DNA of 64,000 nt from Celoporthe dispersa (GCA_016584495.1 WAID01000006.1:992001-1056000); one strand, 5' to 3'. Numbered from the stretch's first letter, positions 26,119-38,900 are shown. A program made the numbers and translations. The notes: generated from the sequence alone by a model not told the origin.

Positions 26119-26157
26119 GCCATCCCTTATTCTTTCACCGTCTTATATCTCTTGTTC

Positions 26158-28933
26158 TCATATTCCCTTCGATAGCAGGTTCAGTGCACTCCCCGCAAGG
26201 ATGAAACCGGCCTGGTCCCGGCTGACGGCATGTTTAACGGGCACCTCAAACTCCTCCCCGCTGCCGTTCTTGCGCACCCGCAGCCGAACCTCGCCCTGGC
26301 CCTTGTTCAGCAGCATCTCGTACAGGCCGACAGTATCAACCTCGTCCAGCGCGTCGATCCTGTCGTAGTCGGCCTCGTTCTCGAGCGTCAGCGGGACGAC
26401 GCCCTGCTTCTTGAGGTTCGTCTCGTGGATGCGCGCGAAGCTCTTGCAAACGATGATGCGCGCGCCGAGGTACCGCGGCTGCAGGGCGGCGTGCTCGCGG
26501 GCCGAGCCCTCGCCGTAGTTGTGCTCGGCCAGGACGAGCCAGGGCCGCTGCGCCTCCTTCCACTTGCGCATGAGCTCCGGGATCGTGCTGCGCGACCCGT
26601 CGAGGTCGTATGCGGCGTTGACCTCGCCGGTCGCGGCGTTCACGGCCGTGTTGAGCGTGTTGGTTGCGATGTTGGGCAGGTGGCCCTTGTACTTGAGCCA
26701 GGGCCCCGCGGCAGAGATGGTGTCGGTCGTGCACTTTCCTTTGACCTTGACGAGCACACGGAGGCCCGTGAGGTCGGCCTTTGGGAAGGGTTCGAAGGGG
26801 TCTAGCAGGGCCAGGCGCTGGGAGTCGGGGGCAATGGCAACCTTGATACTAGGGTCCGGCTCCTGGCTCGCGACCTTGAATGCCTCGTTGCCGAACTCGA
26901 AGGGGGTCTTGGGGTCTTCCACGCCCTTGGGAGCCGGGAAGCGGAAGTCCTTCCCGTCGGGCGTCTGCAGCGTGTCTGTCATGGGGTTGAACGTCGTCGA
27001 CCCGGCAAAGGCCATGGCGGTCACGATCTCAGGGCTTGCGAGGAAGTTCATCGTGTCGAGATTGCCGTCGTTGCGGCCGCGGAAGTTGCGGTTGTAGGAT
27101 GTGAAGATGGCATTCGGCGTTCCCTTCTCGACGCCGTCGCGCCGCTTCCACTGCCCAATGCATGGCCCGCACGCATTCGAGAGCACAATGCCGCCTGCGT
27201 CGGTAAAGGTATCGAGGACACCGTCGCGCTCGAGGGTTGCTCGGATCTGTTCGCTACCAGGCGTGACGTAGAAGTCCGTGGCTGGTTTGAGTCCTGCTGC
27301 CTCTGCGGCCTTGACTATGCTCTCCACGCGCGTCATGTCTTCGTATGAGCTGTTTGTGCAGCTTCCTATTAACCCTGCCGAGACCTTCTGTGGCCAGTTC
27401 TCTTCCTGCACCGTCTTTTTGAACTGCGACAGGGGCGTTGATAGGTCCGGTGTATGTGGTCCGTTGATGTGTGGCTCGAGCTCGGACAGGTTGATCTCGA
27501 TCAGCTGGTCGTATTCTGCGCCCTCGTCCGCCTTGAACCTGAAGTATGCGTCGTCCGAGCTGCCAACGCCAGGGAAGCTCTGGAAGATCTTGGCTGCGCT
27601 CGCCAGGTCCCCTCTCCTCGTGGCCTCTAGATATCGCGCTGAGGCGTTCGTGAACGGGAAGATCGATGTCGTCGCACCCACTTCGGCGCCCTGCAAATTG
27701 ACACAATTAGCTTTGATCTGCCCCAACAGGTTCCATGGACGCCACGTACCATATTGCAGATAGTCGCCATGCCAGTAAGACTCAGAGTCTCAACGCCAGG
27801 GCCTAGAATGTCAAGAAAAAATTAGTGTTCCGATAACGATCTAGTTTGGAACTATCAGAAAAGCAATATCGCAGAGAGCACAATAAGCTTTTTTGAGAAA
27901 GCAGTCACGAGACGACGTCGTCAAAGCCATGTTGAGAGAGGTGCGAAAGAATACTTGCCACTGGTATATATTAGCCTCATGACCTCAAATGATAACTTCA
28001 GGTTATAGGGGAAGGGAAAAGAACGGGAAAACTGACTTATATTCGACCACAAAACCCGTCCCGCCTCTCACGGTCAGCTTGCCGGCCAGGTGCAGGATCA
28101 CGTCCTTGGGCGCAACCCAGTCGTTCAGCTTGCCCGTGAGCCTCACGCCCAGCACCTTCGGGGCCTTCAGCTCCCACGGGGCGCCGACAAGCGCCTCCAC
28201 AGCGTCTGCGCCGCCGACACCGATAGCAATCGTGCACAGGCCGCCCGCGTTGGGCGTGTGGCTATCGGTGCCAAGCATCATGAGACCTGGGCGGGCATAG
28301 TTCTCGAGCACAGTCTGGTGGATGATGCCGGCGCCGGGAGGCCAAAAGTCAACGCCGTACTTCTTGCCAGCGCTCTCGAGGAAGTCAAAGACCTCGCGGT
28401 TGGCGCTCAGCCCTTCCTCCAGGTCCTTGTCGGCGCCGCGCTCGCCGACGATCAGGTGGTCGCAGTGGATGGAGGCCGGGATCGCGGTCCGCGGCAGGTT
28501 GCATGCCATGAACTGCAGCAGGGCCATCTGGGCCGAGGCGTCCTGCATGTTGACGCGGTCGGGCTTGAGCTGTAGGTTTACGCGGCCGCGGATGTCGCGC
28601 CCGCCGTTGGTGTTGGAGAGGAGGTTCTCTTCTGGCTTGTCGAGGTGGGAGTAGAGGATCTTCTCGGCCAGGGTGAGGCGCTGGGCCCCCAGAACGCGTC
28701 GTACCTCGGCATACTTGTTGTAGAGGGTCTCGTAGGTCGGTGGCAGCGCTGGGCCCGTCGAGAGGCGGCGGGTGCTGCTTGGCAGAGGGCGGCGGAGCTG
28801 GAGGGCGCTCTGTCATGAAGAATAATTTGGTTAGGCTTCTGGAAGGCGAAATCTTGCGGAGAGATGTTGTTGGTGGGCTAGAACTTACCCTCGCCAGCGC
28901 CCCCGAGCGTCTCGCGGCATCAATTGACCTCAT
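26158..28933 (-). CDS. ACO2: mitochondrial aconitate hydratase, Aco2 type
   Basis: A [4Fe-4S] hydro-lyase of the aconitase family. Sequence features: an Arg-rich N-terminus (MRSIDAARRSGALARSALQL, then STRRLSTG) that reads as a mitochondrial presequence; GTDSHTPNAGGL; the cluster ligands in GSCTNSSYEDM and NACGPCIGQW; and a swivel domain at the C-terminus. Residues such as MACNLPRTAIPASIHCDHLI fit the second fungal aconitase (yeast Aco2, Aspergillus AcoB) better than the TCA-cycle enzyme. In yeast Aco2 has been linked to homocitrate dehydration in lysine synthesis. Exons: 28889-28933, 28037-28809, 27750-27802 and 26158-27690, about 801 aa. The joint 28037/27802 does not keep phase as written: the donor side ends in AA while the next exon needs one base, so two bases appear missing. 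This could be a collapsed G run at the donor. All other joints are in phase. Confidence 0.88.
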
Positions 28934-29257
28934 CTTTGGGCACAGGACGCACCGATGTATCGAGGGTGACCACTTCAGACGACGCGAACTCGAGGAAAAA
29001 TCGAATTGTTCCTCCCCCAAGAGATATCCAAATAGTCGAGCTAAATCTAGGACCGATTGCGGAGCCGTGGCCCGCCGCCCAACTTTTGGGGACAGGGATC
29101 TCCTCCGCCAATCACCGAGTGAACCATTGTCAGCTTCTCCAAGTCAACAACGCTCTGGAAGTTAGTAGTATGTAGCCCTATTCTACCAGTAGCCATCCAG
29201 TATTCGGTCTTCCTGCGAATCCTGCCCTGTAAATCGTGCTGGATTCAAAGAAGCTCA

Positions 29258-29738
29258 CTACTGTCTTCCGGAAAGCAGCCCTACATAGAAATCCACTCTC
29301 GTCCCATACTTTGGAGCATGCTTTACATACTGAAGTGTCCAGCTGCTTAAGTAGCTGGGGACATCCTCATCGGCATAAATAGGTCCATGAGCCTCGTTGG
29401 CCTGTTCGTAGGAGAGGAAACCATATGCAGACGCATGCCATACGAATCTTCTCCATGGTTGCGTATCCACGGCCAAGCAACGACCTCACCTAGCATACAT
29501 GTCTAAACGTTTCACTAAGTTTGCCAGATCATGAATTGAAAGGGATATCTATTTGGTGGTTTCGTAGCCGATCGTAGTTAGAGTTGAAGAGGGCCTCGCA
29601 TCGTGTAATGTAATGGACCAATGCCCTGTCCTCCAATCTCGAGTCCATAGAAAGTTCAAAGTTGGACAAGCCTAGCAGGCGAAACCATCGCATTAAACAA
29701 GAAAGATCGTCCGACAGCTCCATCGTTAGACCCTCCAT
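29258..29738 (-). pseudogene. small unknown gene with a frameshift and an in-frame stop
   Basis: I do not recognise this protein. Two minus-strand frames (29529-29738 and 29258-29476) look like one gene of roughly 157 codons. The first runs to a TGA at 29529-29531. Dropping one T of the TT at that point opens a protein-like stretch (HDLANLVKRLDMYAR) that leads, after one TGA, straight into the second frame (WRRFVWHASAYGF, then ANEAHGPIYADEDVPSYLSS). The frameshift matches the assembly's usual +1 error. The TGA (inside AGGTGAGG, also a possible donor) does not, and no intron restores phase. It is either a mildly decayed gene or one whose splicing I misread. Confidence 0.35.
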
Positions 29739-29868
29739 TGCAGAAGGTCAAAGACGAAAGGCCATCACTGTCCCCTGACGCCAAATCCCCGATAACTGTG
29801 CTCGGGGAACACCGCAGCAGACAAGTACTGTAAAGAGAGAAAGGCAGCGCGAAAATCCAGACATCTGC

Positions 29869-32467
29869 TCAGACAAAAGTTGGGGCAGTGTAAATGAGTG
29901 ATGTTAGAACCACCGCACCGACTGTGGCGCCGCCAAGTGCGGCATAACCAATCCGTTCGGCGAACTTCCTCATCCTCTTTGCCGGCCTTGCTTCCACGTG
30001 ACCCGTCTCCTCTGGGGTTGTAGGAGGGGAAGGAAGAGGAGACTGGAGAAGAGTTGAGCGCGGTGGGGGAGTGCGAGGCACCTCACTGATCTGGGCCCCG
30101 TTGATAGCCTCCGGCATGGTGCGACGAGCCCAGGCAAGCTCGGCCTCACTCAGCTCGGATATCTCTTCCGCTTTCCGCTTCCCCTTGCTGTCTTTTCTGC
30201 GTACTCGCTCCGTCTCCCTCGTCAAGGCTGAAGTGCTCGTTGGTGGTATGCTCTTCTCCGTGATGCAGGGTCTCAGGGCTCGGGATAGTATCCGCATGGA
30301 CATCTTGATTTGGGACGATCGACGTAGCATCACTAGCCTGCCCGACCCTTCCCAGTTTCAAGAGCTGTAGTTCGTACGCGGAGGCAGGCTCGAAGTCATA
30401 TGGATCGTAGTTCGCCCATGATGCAGCCGAGTTGCGGTTGTCGGCCACGGAAGCTTCACCACGTTCCTCCTCAACACTCGTACGCGCTTGAGCTGAATCA
30501 TCAGCCACGTGGCTATGAGGGAGGGAACGAGGCGTAGGGATACGTTCCGGCGGCCGGGGTTCACTACCGGCTAGCTTGTCGACACAAGATATCTTGCTAG
30601 TAGGCGTGAATGGTTGAACCTCGTCCAGCGTCTCATGAGCCTGCCCCGCGTTGAGACCGTGATCATCATGTCCGCAAGGCTTCGGACGGTCTCCAGAAGA
30701 CACGGAGGAAGTAGGCTCAGGTATTGTAGCTTGGTCCGCGATGCATGCAATGCGTCGCTTGTTCTGCTCTCTGGCTTCGAAGAAGGCTGGCTTTCCGCTC
30801 TTCTGGCCCATGGTCGCGGCCGAGATATGTTCATCGGGTGCCTCGGCCCAGTCCTTTTCAACGAGACGGGGTAGTCCCTGAGAATCGTTGCCGACGCATG
30901 TGTCGCCCCCACCCGTACGGCGAGGGTCGTGAGGGAGAGCTGCATCAGACGGGCTGGGAGCCCGAGGGCCAGCGCTGAGCATATCCACTTGATGCGTGAC
31001 AATCGATGTCGGGACCACGCTGGAAGGCTCCGTCTGTGGAATGGAGTCCCATTCTCCAGGCGGGAACATCATGTTCAGGGGGAGGCAGGCGGGGGACCAT
31101 AGAATCAGGGGCCTGGGAATGAAGTGGGTGGAGTAGGGACGGCTCATGAGGCTCTTCGGGATGCTCAGACAAGCGTGTCGTGTCGGACGGCTCTACAACG
31201 TCCATATCATCCGAGTCTGTTTCGTATAGAAAAACGCCTTCCGCTTCAGCCCCGGAAAGAGACGAGTATTCATCAGAATCACCGTCCGTGAGCTCTCCTG
31301 CGGAGTCTGGCGAAAACTTGGGCCTGTAGGCCGGCATGGGTTCTTCCATCCAATGATCAGAGCTGTCGCTGAGATCGAGAGACCCTAGTGAGCCCTCAGC
31401 CTCAGAGCACATGATGTCATCATCTGAAAGGAGGATCGATTCCTCATAGATCTCTGAGCAGGCACCGTGAGTAGATTCGGCATCAGATATAAGATCGATG
31501 GCGCCATCGACCTGAGGGATCGATCCAGGACGGGTATCGGAAGGATCTCGGTGGCATGCGTTCTTCTCGATGTTATTGATGGCCGGACCTGTGCTAGAGC
31601 TTGGCAACGGATCGTCCATAGACTCATCGAGAGGCTCATTGTCGTCGGTCGAACAGTCATCGGGGACCGTGAACACGCGGTTGGGAGAGGTAGGAGGCCG
31701 ATCACTTTGAGCGAAGTGAGCACAGCTGAACGTACATGACAAAGGGGAGGGCCTCAACTCACGCATCAAGGAATGCCACCGTCTTCACCTTCACGTCGGC
31801 AGGCTGGAAGGTCCGCTCGTTACGATACACAGGCACGCCGAAGATGAGGTGATCGTCAGCCCGAAGCGGCCTCTCCGAGCCTAACCTGACACCGTTCAGG
31901 TAAGTGCCGTGCATGGAGCTCGAGTCCCGGATTGTCACGGCCTACTGATGTGTTAATGAATAACCCGCGTCGCAACGTGTGAAGACAGCTTGCCTTGTTG
32001 GGAATGTCCGCCTTGATGACGGCGTGGTGTCTGCTCATGACAGGCGAATCGAACCAGCCGTTGTTGACAGCACACTGGATATGGAGGTAGGGTCGACTGC
32101 TAGATCGGCCGATCCTCAGCGAAGGGCGGGATTCGGTCAGGACGATTCGTCTCTCTGGGAACGAGATGTCGCCAGGAGTCACGACGGAGAGCCTGACGAT
32201 GACTATGACGAGAAGCAGCTCAACATTAGCCTGCGTGGTTCGCTAATTGTGGATGGAGGCCAGAAGGCGAGGAGATGTCCAAACTTAAATCTGACGCACG
32301 CAGATAGTTGGGCGGCCAGACAAGGCAACCAAGGCGGGGAAAAGGGAGCTATGCGGCTGTGCTGATGGGATGCATCGAGCAGATGGGCGGACTGGGCAGG
32401 ATCGGGCTCAAGCAATGGGGAGCTGCTCACCTCTGTCCTCCTCCTCCTCCACGCTTGTGTGATTCAT
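29869..32467 (-). CDS. tail-anchored FHA-domain protein (752 aa)
   Basis: A phosphothreonine-binding FHA domain occupies residues about 15-125: RIGRSSS, MSRHHAVIKAD, IRDSSSMHGTYLNG hold the conserved Gly-Arg, Ser-Arg-His and Asn-Gly. A long acidic, Ser/Asp-rich disordered region follows, and residues just before the end form one hydrophobic helix (IGYAALGGATVGAVVLTSLI) with only a few residues after it, so it is likely a tail-anchored membrane protein. Exons: 32431-32467, 31994-32202, 31763-31941 and 29869-31704. The intron 31942-31993 has a GC donor (GCAAGC). Two extra bases break exon 4, near 31078-31095 and near 30181-30196; without them the length is exactly 752 aa. The layout recalls STRIPAK SLMAP/PRO45 proteins, but the FHA domain sits at the very N-terminus and no long coiled coil is seen, so I do not assign that name. 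Confidence 0.8.
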
Positions 32468-34638
32468 GACTTTTGGAAAGTTCGAGGCGCCACGCCTGGT
32501 TCAGGTCGAAAGCGGGAGTCTCGGGGTCTGGGCCGGACTCAGGACAGCGGCGGCACCAGAACGAGGCGAACAGGTCTGCCAGGAGGGGGTTTCGGGAGGG
32601 GTAACGAGAGTGCAGGGCGGCAGTCGACACCGTACCACGAGCTGGCTAGAGGTTTTGTCGAAATGAACGAGGAGGAGTAGTGGACGGGGTTGGAAGAAAG
32701 CTGGCGAGGGGGAGGTGAAATAACCGCCAGCGGATGGGCGTAAAGAAGATAAGGCGACGAGTGTGAAGCCTGGGAATGGAGACGCCCCAGGAGGTGTATG
32801 CAGTTGATGTGGTTGACGAGTGCAGGTGGGGTCAGGGTAGGGTCGCAGCAGCTGTCTCTCTAGTTCCTTAGCTACCTGGTACTTAACGTACTAACTGGTG
32901 CCCAGCTCGAGGGGCAGAAGGGATAGGAGCAGGTGGTCCAGGCAGCGACCTGTACCAACTTTAAGTGCATGTGTTGGTTCGAGACGGATGGCCACACCCC
33001 CAGGCGTGGGCCCGTGTCAACTGCTGTGCATTCGAGGATGGGCTGATCTGGGATTAGAAGGACCGAGAGCCTCGTCCTGTCTGTCTCTTTCTTGCTCTTG
33101 CTTACTATGTACAGCCAATAGTTCCGACTCCTGACTCTCCCCTCAGGTTGCGATACTAGTGTATGTAGCAAGATGGGATTTCCTGAGAAGCCCATTCATG
33201 CCATTGCATTCCAGGGTCGCCGGCACGGGCGGGTCATTGTCCATATTAGATAGTGCTGTACCGTACTTTAGATGGAGGCCCCACTGGGACAGCAACCGCG
33301 GGAGGCAGAAACGCGGAGGGGATAGGAGCTGCTCCGCACGGTTGCCCCCCAAGAGCTATAGCATACAAGCATACTGTGGTAGTGCTGTGCGCTGCGGCTG
33401 ACCTCACTCCTGACTGAGGACGGGTGTCTTACCAGTGGGCTAGGGTATGACTCTGAAACTAATAACGTGCTGATAGCCACTTCTGCAGTCTTGAGAGGAG
33501 GAGACTCGGGAGTCATCGTATTGAGTCCCACGGTTCCTTTCAAGCCTCGGCTGCACGGTTATCGTACATGAACTCTTGCCGCCCTCTTCACCGTCTTGTG
33601 TGACCACTCTCAAGCAGGTGGAAGAGGGGGGAAAGAAGAGGCGAGGGGTGACGCTTCGGGTCTGGCGGCCTATGGTTGGCGGCGGGGTTGGCGGACAGGG
33701 CGGGGCCATCTCAAGCAACCACTTTAACATGCACGTGCACAGGCCAATGGCGGCCCACTGGAATGAGCCATTCAGTGGTCGCCTGCTAGGCCCCAAGGTG
33801 GATCAAGCCTTCGTCATAGGATTGGAGGAATACCTCGTGCCCGTGATACAGGTCGGGCAAAGGAGAAAAAGAGAGAGGGAGAGAGCAGAGACACATGTGA
33901 GAGACACCAATAAAGAATTACAGCGCGGTTAACCAAAACTGAGCAACGCGATGGCGGACTTCAGGCACGCCGGCTGATTTAGTGCATGGCCGAGCAGAGG
34001 CCAAGAGGGCAGGTGACAAAAACACGATCAGGATGAGTACCATTGGGTGGCACTGATGGCGGCACATCGAAACTGGGCCGCGGACCAGCTTGGCAATGTC
34101 AGCAGGCTTGGGGCTTCCTTCCGTACCCCTCCAGCCCTCCAACCCTCCAAAGCAAAACACTACCCAGTCGCACTAAGTTACGCCGCCACTGTCCGTCCCT
34201 GCCTGGTGTACATTCCACAGGTTTATGTTGTTGTTTTTTTTTTTTAAAGTGTCAAATCCTCTCCTTTTCCTCAACTCACCCACTGCACTGACAATAGCCA
34301 CGAGCTGTCACCAAAGACCACCAGCAATAGCTTTCCACAAGCCCACAATAGCACCGCTCTACGACGGTCTATATAATATATCTCATCATCCCCATGGATT
34401 TTGTTCTGAACCCGATTCTGTCCACCAACTGCTTCTCCGTTTTTGCATCACAGCGACAACACAGACGCCTCGATCATTCACCGCACTTAGCATACACCAT
34501 ACAATCCTGATTCAAGGCCTCCAGGGCAGTTGAGACACTCACACCAAACGCCTGACTACAGCAGGCAAGGCCGTTCCGGCACACCACACCAACCCACCCA
34601 CACCCACCCACACCTACGTCCGACGGTCGTCTTTTACC
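32468..34638. other. divergent intergenic region
   Basis: 2.2 kb between the FHA and IFRD genes, which point away from each other. Several short frames exist but none has protein-like features. A T run near 34237 and a CA/CCCACA-rich leader before 34639 are the only structure seen. Confidence 0.45.
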
Positions 34639-35972
34639 ATGCACGACCTCCGCAAGAAAGCCCTCCTCGAGAGCGGCAAGACCATGTCCCGCAAGGCGCG
34701 CTCGCGACCCGACTCCAAGGCCGGCACGCCCGTCACATCCCCTGGCCACTCGCCCCGCGGCTCGCGCAATGTCTCGCGCGCCGGCAGCCACTACGGCTCG
34801 GACGACTCCCACTCTGACGAGTCCGATCTTGACGACACCATGACCATGAGCACCTTCTCCGGCTCCGACCCTGGCTCCGACGCCGGGGACGGCTCGGGTG
34901 GGCTCGTCTGGTGGAGAGGCTCCACGCGCGCGTGAGCCAGATCGTCGTGGGCGGCCGGAGTGGCGAGCGCAAGAAGATGAGCAACCTGGAGCGGGAGGAC
35001 ATGCTCAAGTCATACTTGCACCTGGTCCGCCACTATTTCGCGCAGTCCGAGATCCAAGACTCCATGGACGACCTCGTCCTGGGGCTGGTCCGCGCCGTCA
35101 AGTCCGGCGGCAGCCCGACAGAACGAGCCCTCGCCGTCAAGGCCCTCGGCGTTACCATCCTCACCAACCCGTCGGAGAGCGTCCTCGACCGCCACATTTC
35201 CGCGCTCACGTCGACAGTCGAACAAGAAGACGAGAGCGAGGAGGTGAAGATTGCCGCACTCTATACCCTCGCCACAGCAGCCATGTACGGCGACGGCTCA
35301 ATCCCGGCGGCAGAGGACATGCTGCAGTACATGATCACGATCGTTGAGAGCGACGGCCACACGGCCGCGGCGCCAGACTCCGCGGGCGTGGTGGTGGCCG
35401 CGCTCAAGAGCTGGGGTTTCATCGCGGCGCACCTCGAGGACCTGTCAGACCAGAGCGAGCAGGCGATGGAGGCGTTCGTAGAGCAGCTTGACAGCTCCGA
35501 CGCCTACGTGCAGACGGCGTCGGGCACCAACATCGCGCTGCTGTTCGAGACGGCGCGTGAGGTTGAGGAGGAGAGCGGGGAGAAGATGAACTTCCAGTAC
35601 GACCCCAAGAGGCTCGCGCAGCAGATGCGAGACATCTCCAGGGATGCGAGGGGCATGTCGAAGCGCGATAAACGGCACCTGAAGAGTGATTTCAGCAGCA
35701 TCGCGACGGGCCTGGAACGGGGCAAGGGCCCGGGCTACTCGACCGCTGGACGGCCGACGTCCAATCCGAACAAGGGCGGATCGATGGTGAACAGCGCACA
35801 TGGGGATGACCTCAATGAGTTCGGGTATAGGGAAACCATCTTTGTGGGCAAGCAGAAGGTCACGGTCGACAGCTGGGCGCTCTCGGCCAAGATCGAGCTT
35901 GTGAAGACCGTCCTCGCAGGAGGCTTCCCTACACATCTGGCTCAGAACAAGACGGTAAAGGAAATGCTCTGA
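34639..35972 (+). CDS. IFRD (interferon-related developmental regulator) domain protein
   Basis: A single-exon protein with a Ser-rich basic N-terminus (MHDLRKKALLESGKTMSRKA) and an alpha-helical repeat region typical of Pfam IFRD (for example ERALAVKALGVTIL and KIAALYTLATAAMYGDG). It ends with the conserved C-terminal block containing FVGKQKVTVDSWAL. Mammalian IFRD2 has been seen bound to translationally inactive ribosomes; a ribosome-linked role here is inference. One G is missing at 34910-34911 (TGG TGG should read TGG GTG GAG), shifting the frame before the IFRD domain proper. With it restored the length is exactly 444 aa. The start is the first ATG after the CA-rich leader and is in phase with the downstream domain only after correction. 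Confidence 0.88.
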
Positions 35973-38900
35973 GCATGGGGTTGGCAGGTGGGCAACTATG
36001 GCCTTTGTTCTCGCCGTTCTCTCCCTCCTCCTCCTTCTTTCAGATTTCTTTTGTATTTTGTTTATATATCCTATTTGGGCTGGCGTTTTGGCATGCTTGA
36101 TATTCTCAGGAAGGGATGATAAGTACGGCACGAGACGAGGAGGCGGAAAGAAAGAAGGGGAAAAGGCAATAGAGGAGAGCCACACAGCATATGAGACCTG
36201 CTCCGCCTCGAATGGTTCACGATCAGCACCCCACCATCAGCGTTTCCACAACCGCCATTGCATGAGAGTGGTAGAGACAGTATTTCATACATGCACCAAG
36301 AACACATAGTCTATCAAACTCTACTTTCCAAGCCGAGCACGAAAAGGCTCCCCATCTCTCGTAATCGGTCGATGAGTGAAGACAAGAGTCTCAGACCCGC
36401 GCCCCCCAAGCAACAAGCCGAGCAATGCCCAACGATGCAGGCCGGCCCCTGCCCACGTACGCATCGATGGGCCCGCCTGACCGACCCAAGAGCAAGCCAA
36501 CGCCTCGGCGGTGTCGGACTGAGACATGCTTTCCTACCCATCATCTTACAGAAACCTGGCTGCAGGTTACCGCTGCTGACATGACACAGGATTCGCCCTG
36601 GCCCAGGCTCGCACCCGGCGCATCACAGACCAAGTCCGCCCACCTGCCGCGGATGATTCACCATGTATTCTCCCTTTTTTTTTTCTTCCGGGGCTTTTTG
36701 ATCCTTTGACAGGAAAATTGAGTAAATAACTGGAAAATAAAACCAAGCACGCAAGTGTGTCCACAAGGGAATGACATGTGCAGAGGCTTTCACCCCAATT
36801 CTTGACATGCGGAATGCAGGAGTCTCGGGAGAGACTCAGACATGTATCTGGAATGCCCGGCAGGGTGTGGCCCATCGGGGCGAACCGAGAGGCCAACGAC
36901 TCCAGCCTTTTTTTTTTTCTTTCCTTTTTCTTTTTTAATTTTCTTGTCTTTTTCCTTTCTTCTTGTATTGTAGAAGAGGGAGGGAGGGAAAGGCCCTGCC
37001 CGTCCAACCTGGAGACTGCGTGATGGGTGGGCGGCTCGCTGATCTGTGGTACCTTGGTCTAGACCACGCACAGTAATAGTGGTCTTTTGCCACCACCAGG
37101 TATCCTTCGAGAAGGTGAGCTCAGAAGACCTCGACACAAGAAGATCATGTCCATGGGAGGGGGAGGGAGTGTATAGCAGCAGCACGCATGGCAGACCTGA
37201 TCCGTCTGGAGGCGCAGTATTACCAGCTGTGGTGGAGACGAGGCTGCGCAGCGCAGCTTCTGCAAAGGCGCGACTTGTCTCCCTCCCTTCAGACTCTAGT
37301 CTCGACATTGGGAAGGGAACTTGACGGTCTGATGATCTCCCTCCCCTCTCGTGCTATCGAGGCTGTCGCTGGTGCCAGGTCAGCCATGATGGCGCCACCC
37401 ACTCGAGCCCGCACGCACATACACACGCGCTCCTGGACACATTCAGACAGACTCATCAGTCAGTTCCTGGACATAGCTTCGTCATGTGCGGGTCCAGCGA
37501 GAGCTGGGAAGGCCCCAACTCCCATGTCTTTTCTTTCCGACAGAATGGATTTTGGGCAAGGGTGTGCTCGAGCCAATTTCTAATGTCTGAAGGCGGGAGA
37601 GCGGGACCTTGGCGGGTACGGGTAGTGGACCCAGGCTTGGGATGTTTACCATGACCTCACCTCGCTGATGACAGACACAGGAAGGGGCGACATGGACGGG
37701 TGAATAGATGATTCGACCTCTTTTTTTTTTTTATCTTTTTTTTCTCTTCCTTATTCTCGAGAAGGGGGTGTCGACATGGGACGAGAAAAAGAGAGAGAGG
37801 ACAGGCGAGTCGTAAGGTGGCGGGCCTGATCTTCAGAGACAAACAAGAAGAGGCGTAATGTAGCGCGGTCCCACCGCTCTTTTTTCTTCTTCTTTCTTGC
37901 TGCATAAGCAGGTGCAGGCCTGAAAAGCAAAAGTAGTCCCTATCCACGCGTCCATACGCCCACATGTCCCCGGCTGTCAAACATGAGGAGGACTCATAGG
38001 CGGTAAAACTCTCTCAGGGCATACCCCGGCCTCTTTAACGGGTCCCGTCAGAAGAAACAAAGAAAAAGAAAAGAAAACGACTTGACAGGACGAGACGAAA
38101 CGAAGGGGGGAGGGGGGAAGGAACTCTCTCCCTCGTGTGTGCCTTCAGACCCATGTCCCTGCATATCTCTCACATGGGCTGCACCCACCTGCTGCCGCGA
38201 GACCGCTCTCCCCTGCTCGATTGGCGCCAGCTCAGCAACCTGCGCGCCCGTCCTAAGCCCCCCATGGAACATCCCAACCCACCCTGGGGCCCTGTGCCCT
38301 GGGCAGAGCCCACCGGGAGACCTGAGCGGGCTGCGAGGTGCCTCTCTTGTCTCCTGCAGGCCCCATCATCGTCACCATCATCATGTGTCCTGCAGTCAGC
38401 CCTCGTGTCTGGATGGATTGAGAGGAGGGGCAGGGTGAGCTCCTCGGTGCGCAGTTTGATCTTCTCTCTGGGATAGGATAGCGACAGCCCTTTTTCCAGA
38501 TACAAAGGCCTGCAGTAGAGGGCTGCAAGGAGCAGAGATATTCTTAGGTGCAATCTTTCTTGCAGTAGTAGCACGGGGTGTGTTCGGGTGTGTGGTCCCC
38601 CCCTACCCCCTCGGCACCGCTGCCGTGGCCTCGAATCTTCACCAGACCTGGAACCTGCGCCTAGAACCAACCCCTCACTTACCTCGCCCAACACAACCTT
38701 CAATTCTCCAACGAGAAGAGGAGGAAGGGAGAGAAAATAAAACTCCTCGACATTTCTTCCCTTCGCCTCTCGACAGGCTGTATCTCGTCTATTCAATAGT
38801 TCTGTCTCGCCCAGGGTCCAATTCATCGGACTCACTGCCTTCGTTGGGCAGTTGGCGTGTTCTGTCTCTGCAGGACCGCCTCTTGTGGTGTCGTATCACC

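Larger units (their letters stand above)
24458..26157. other. intergenic, AT-rich, possible relics
   Basis: 1.7 kb between the PHD gene and the aconitase 3' end. 24860-25130 is AT-rich and contains two adjacent CCCTAA units near 25049-25060. A Cys-rich frame at 25596-25820 is listed separately. Nothing else is recognised. Confidence 0.4.

Noticed and set aside
29869..32467. Naming the FHA protein SLMAP/PRO45
   Set aside because: The FHA domain is at the extreme N-terminus and the long coiled coil expected for SLMAP is not visible.
32960..33010. tRNA-like GGTTCGA box
   Set aside because: No matching acceptor stem, A box or anticodon arm around it; the same applies to the other GGTTCGA occurrences at about 2757 and 56394.
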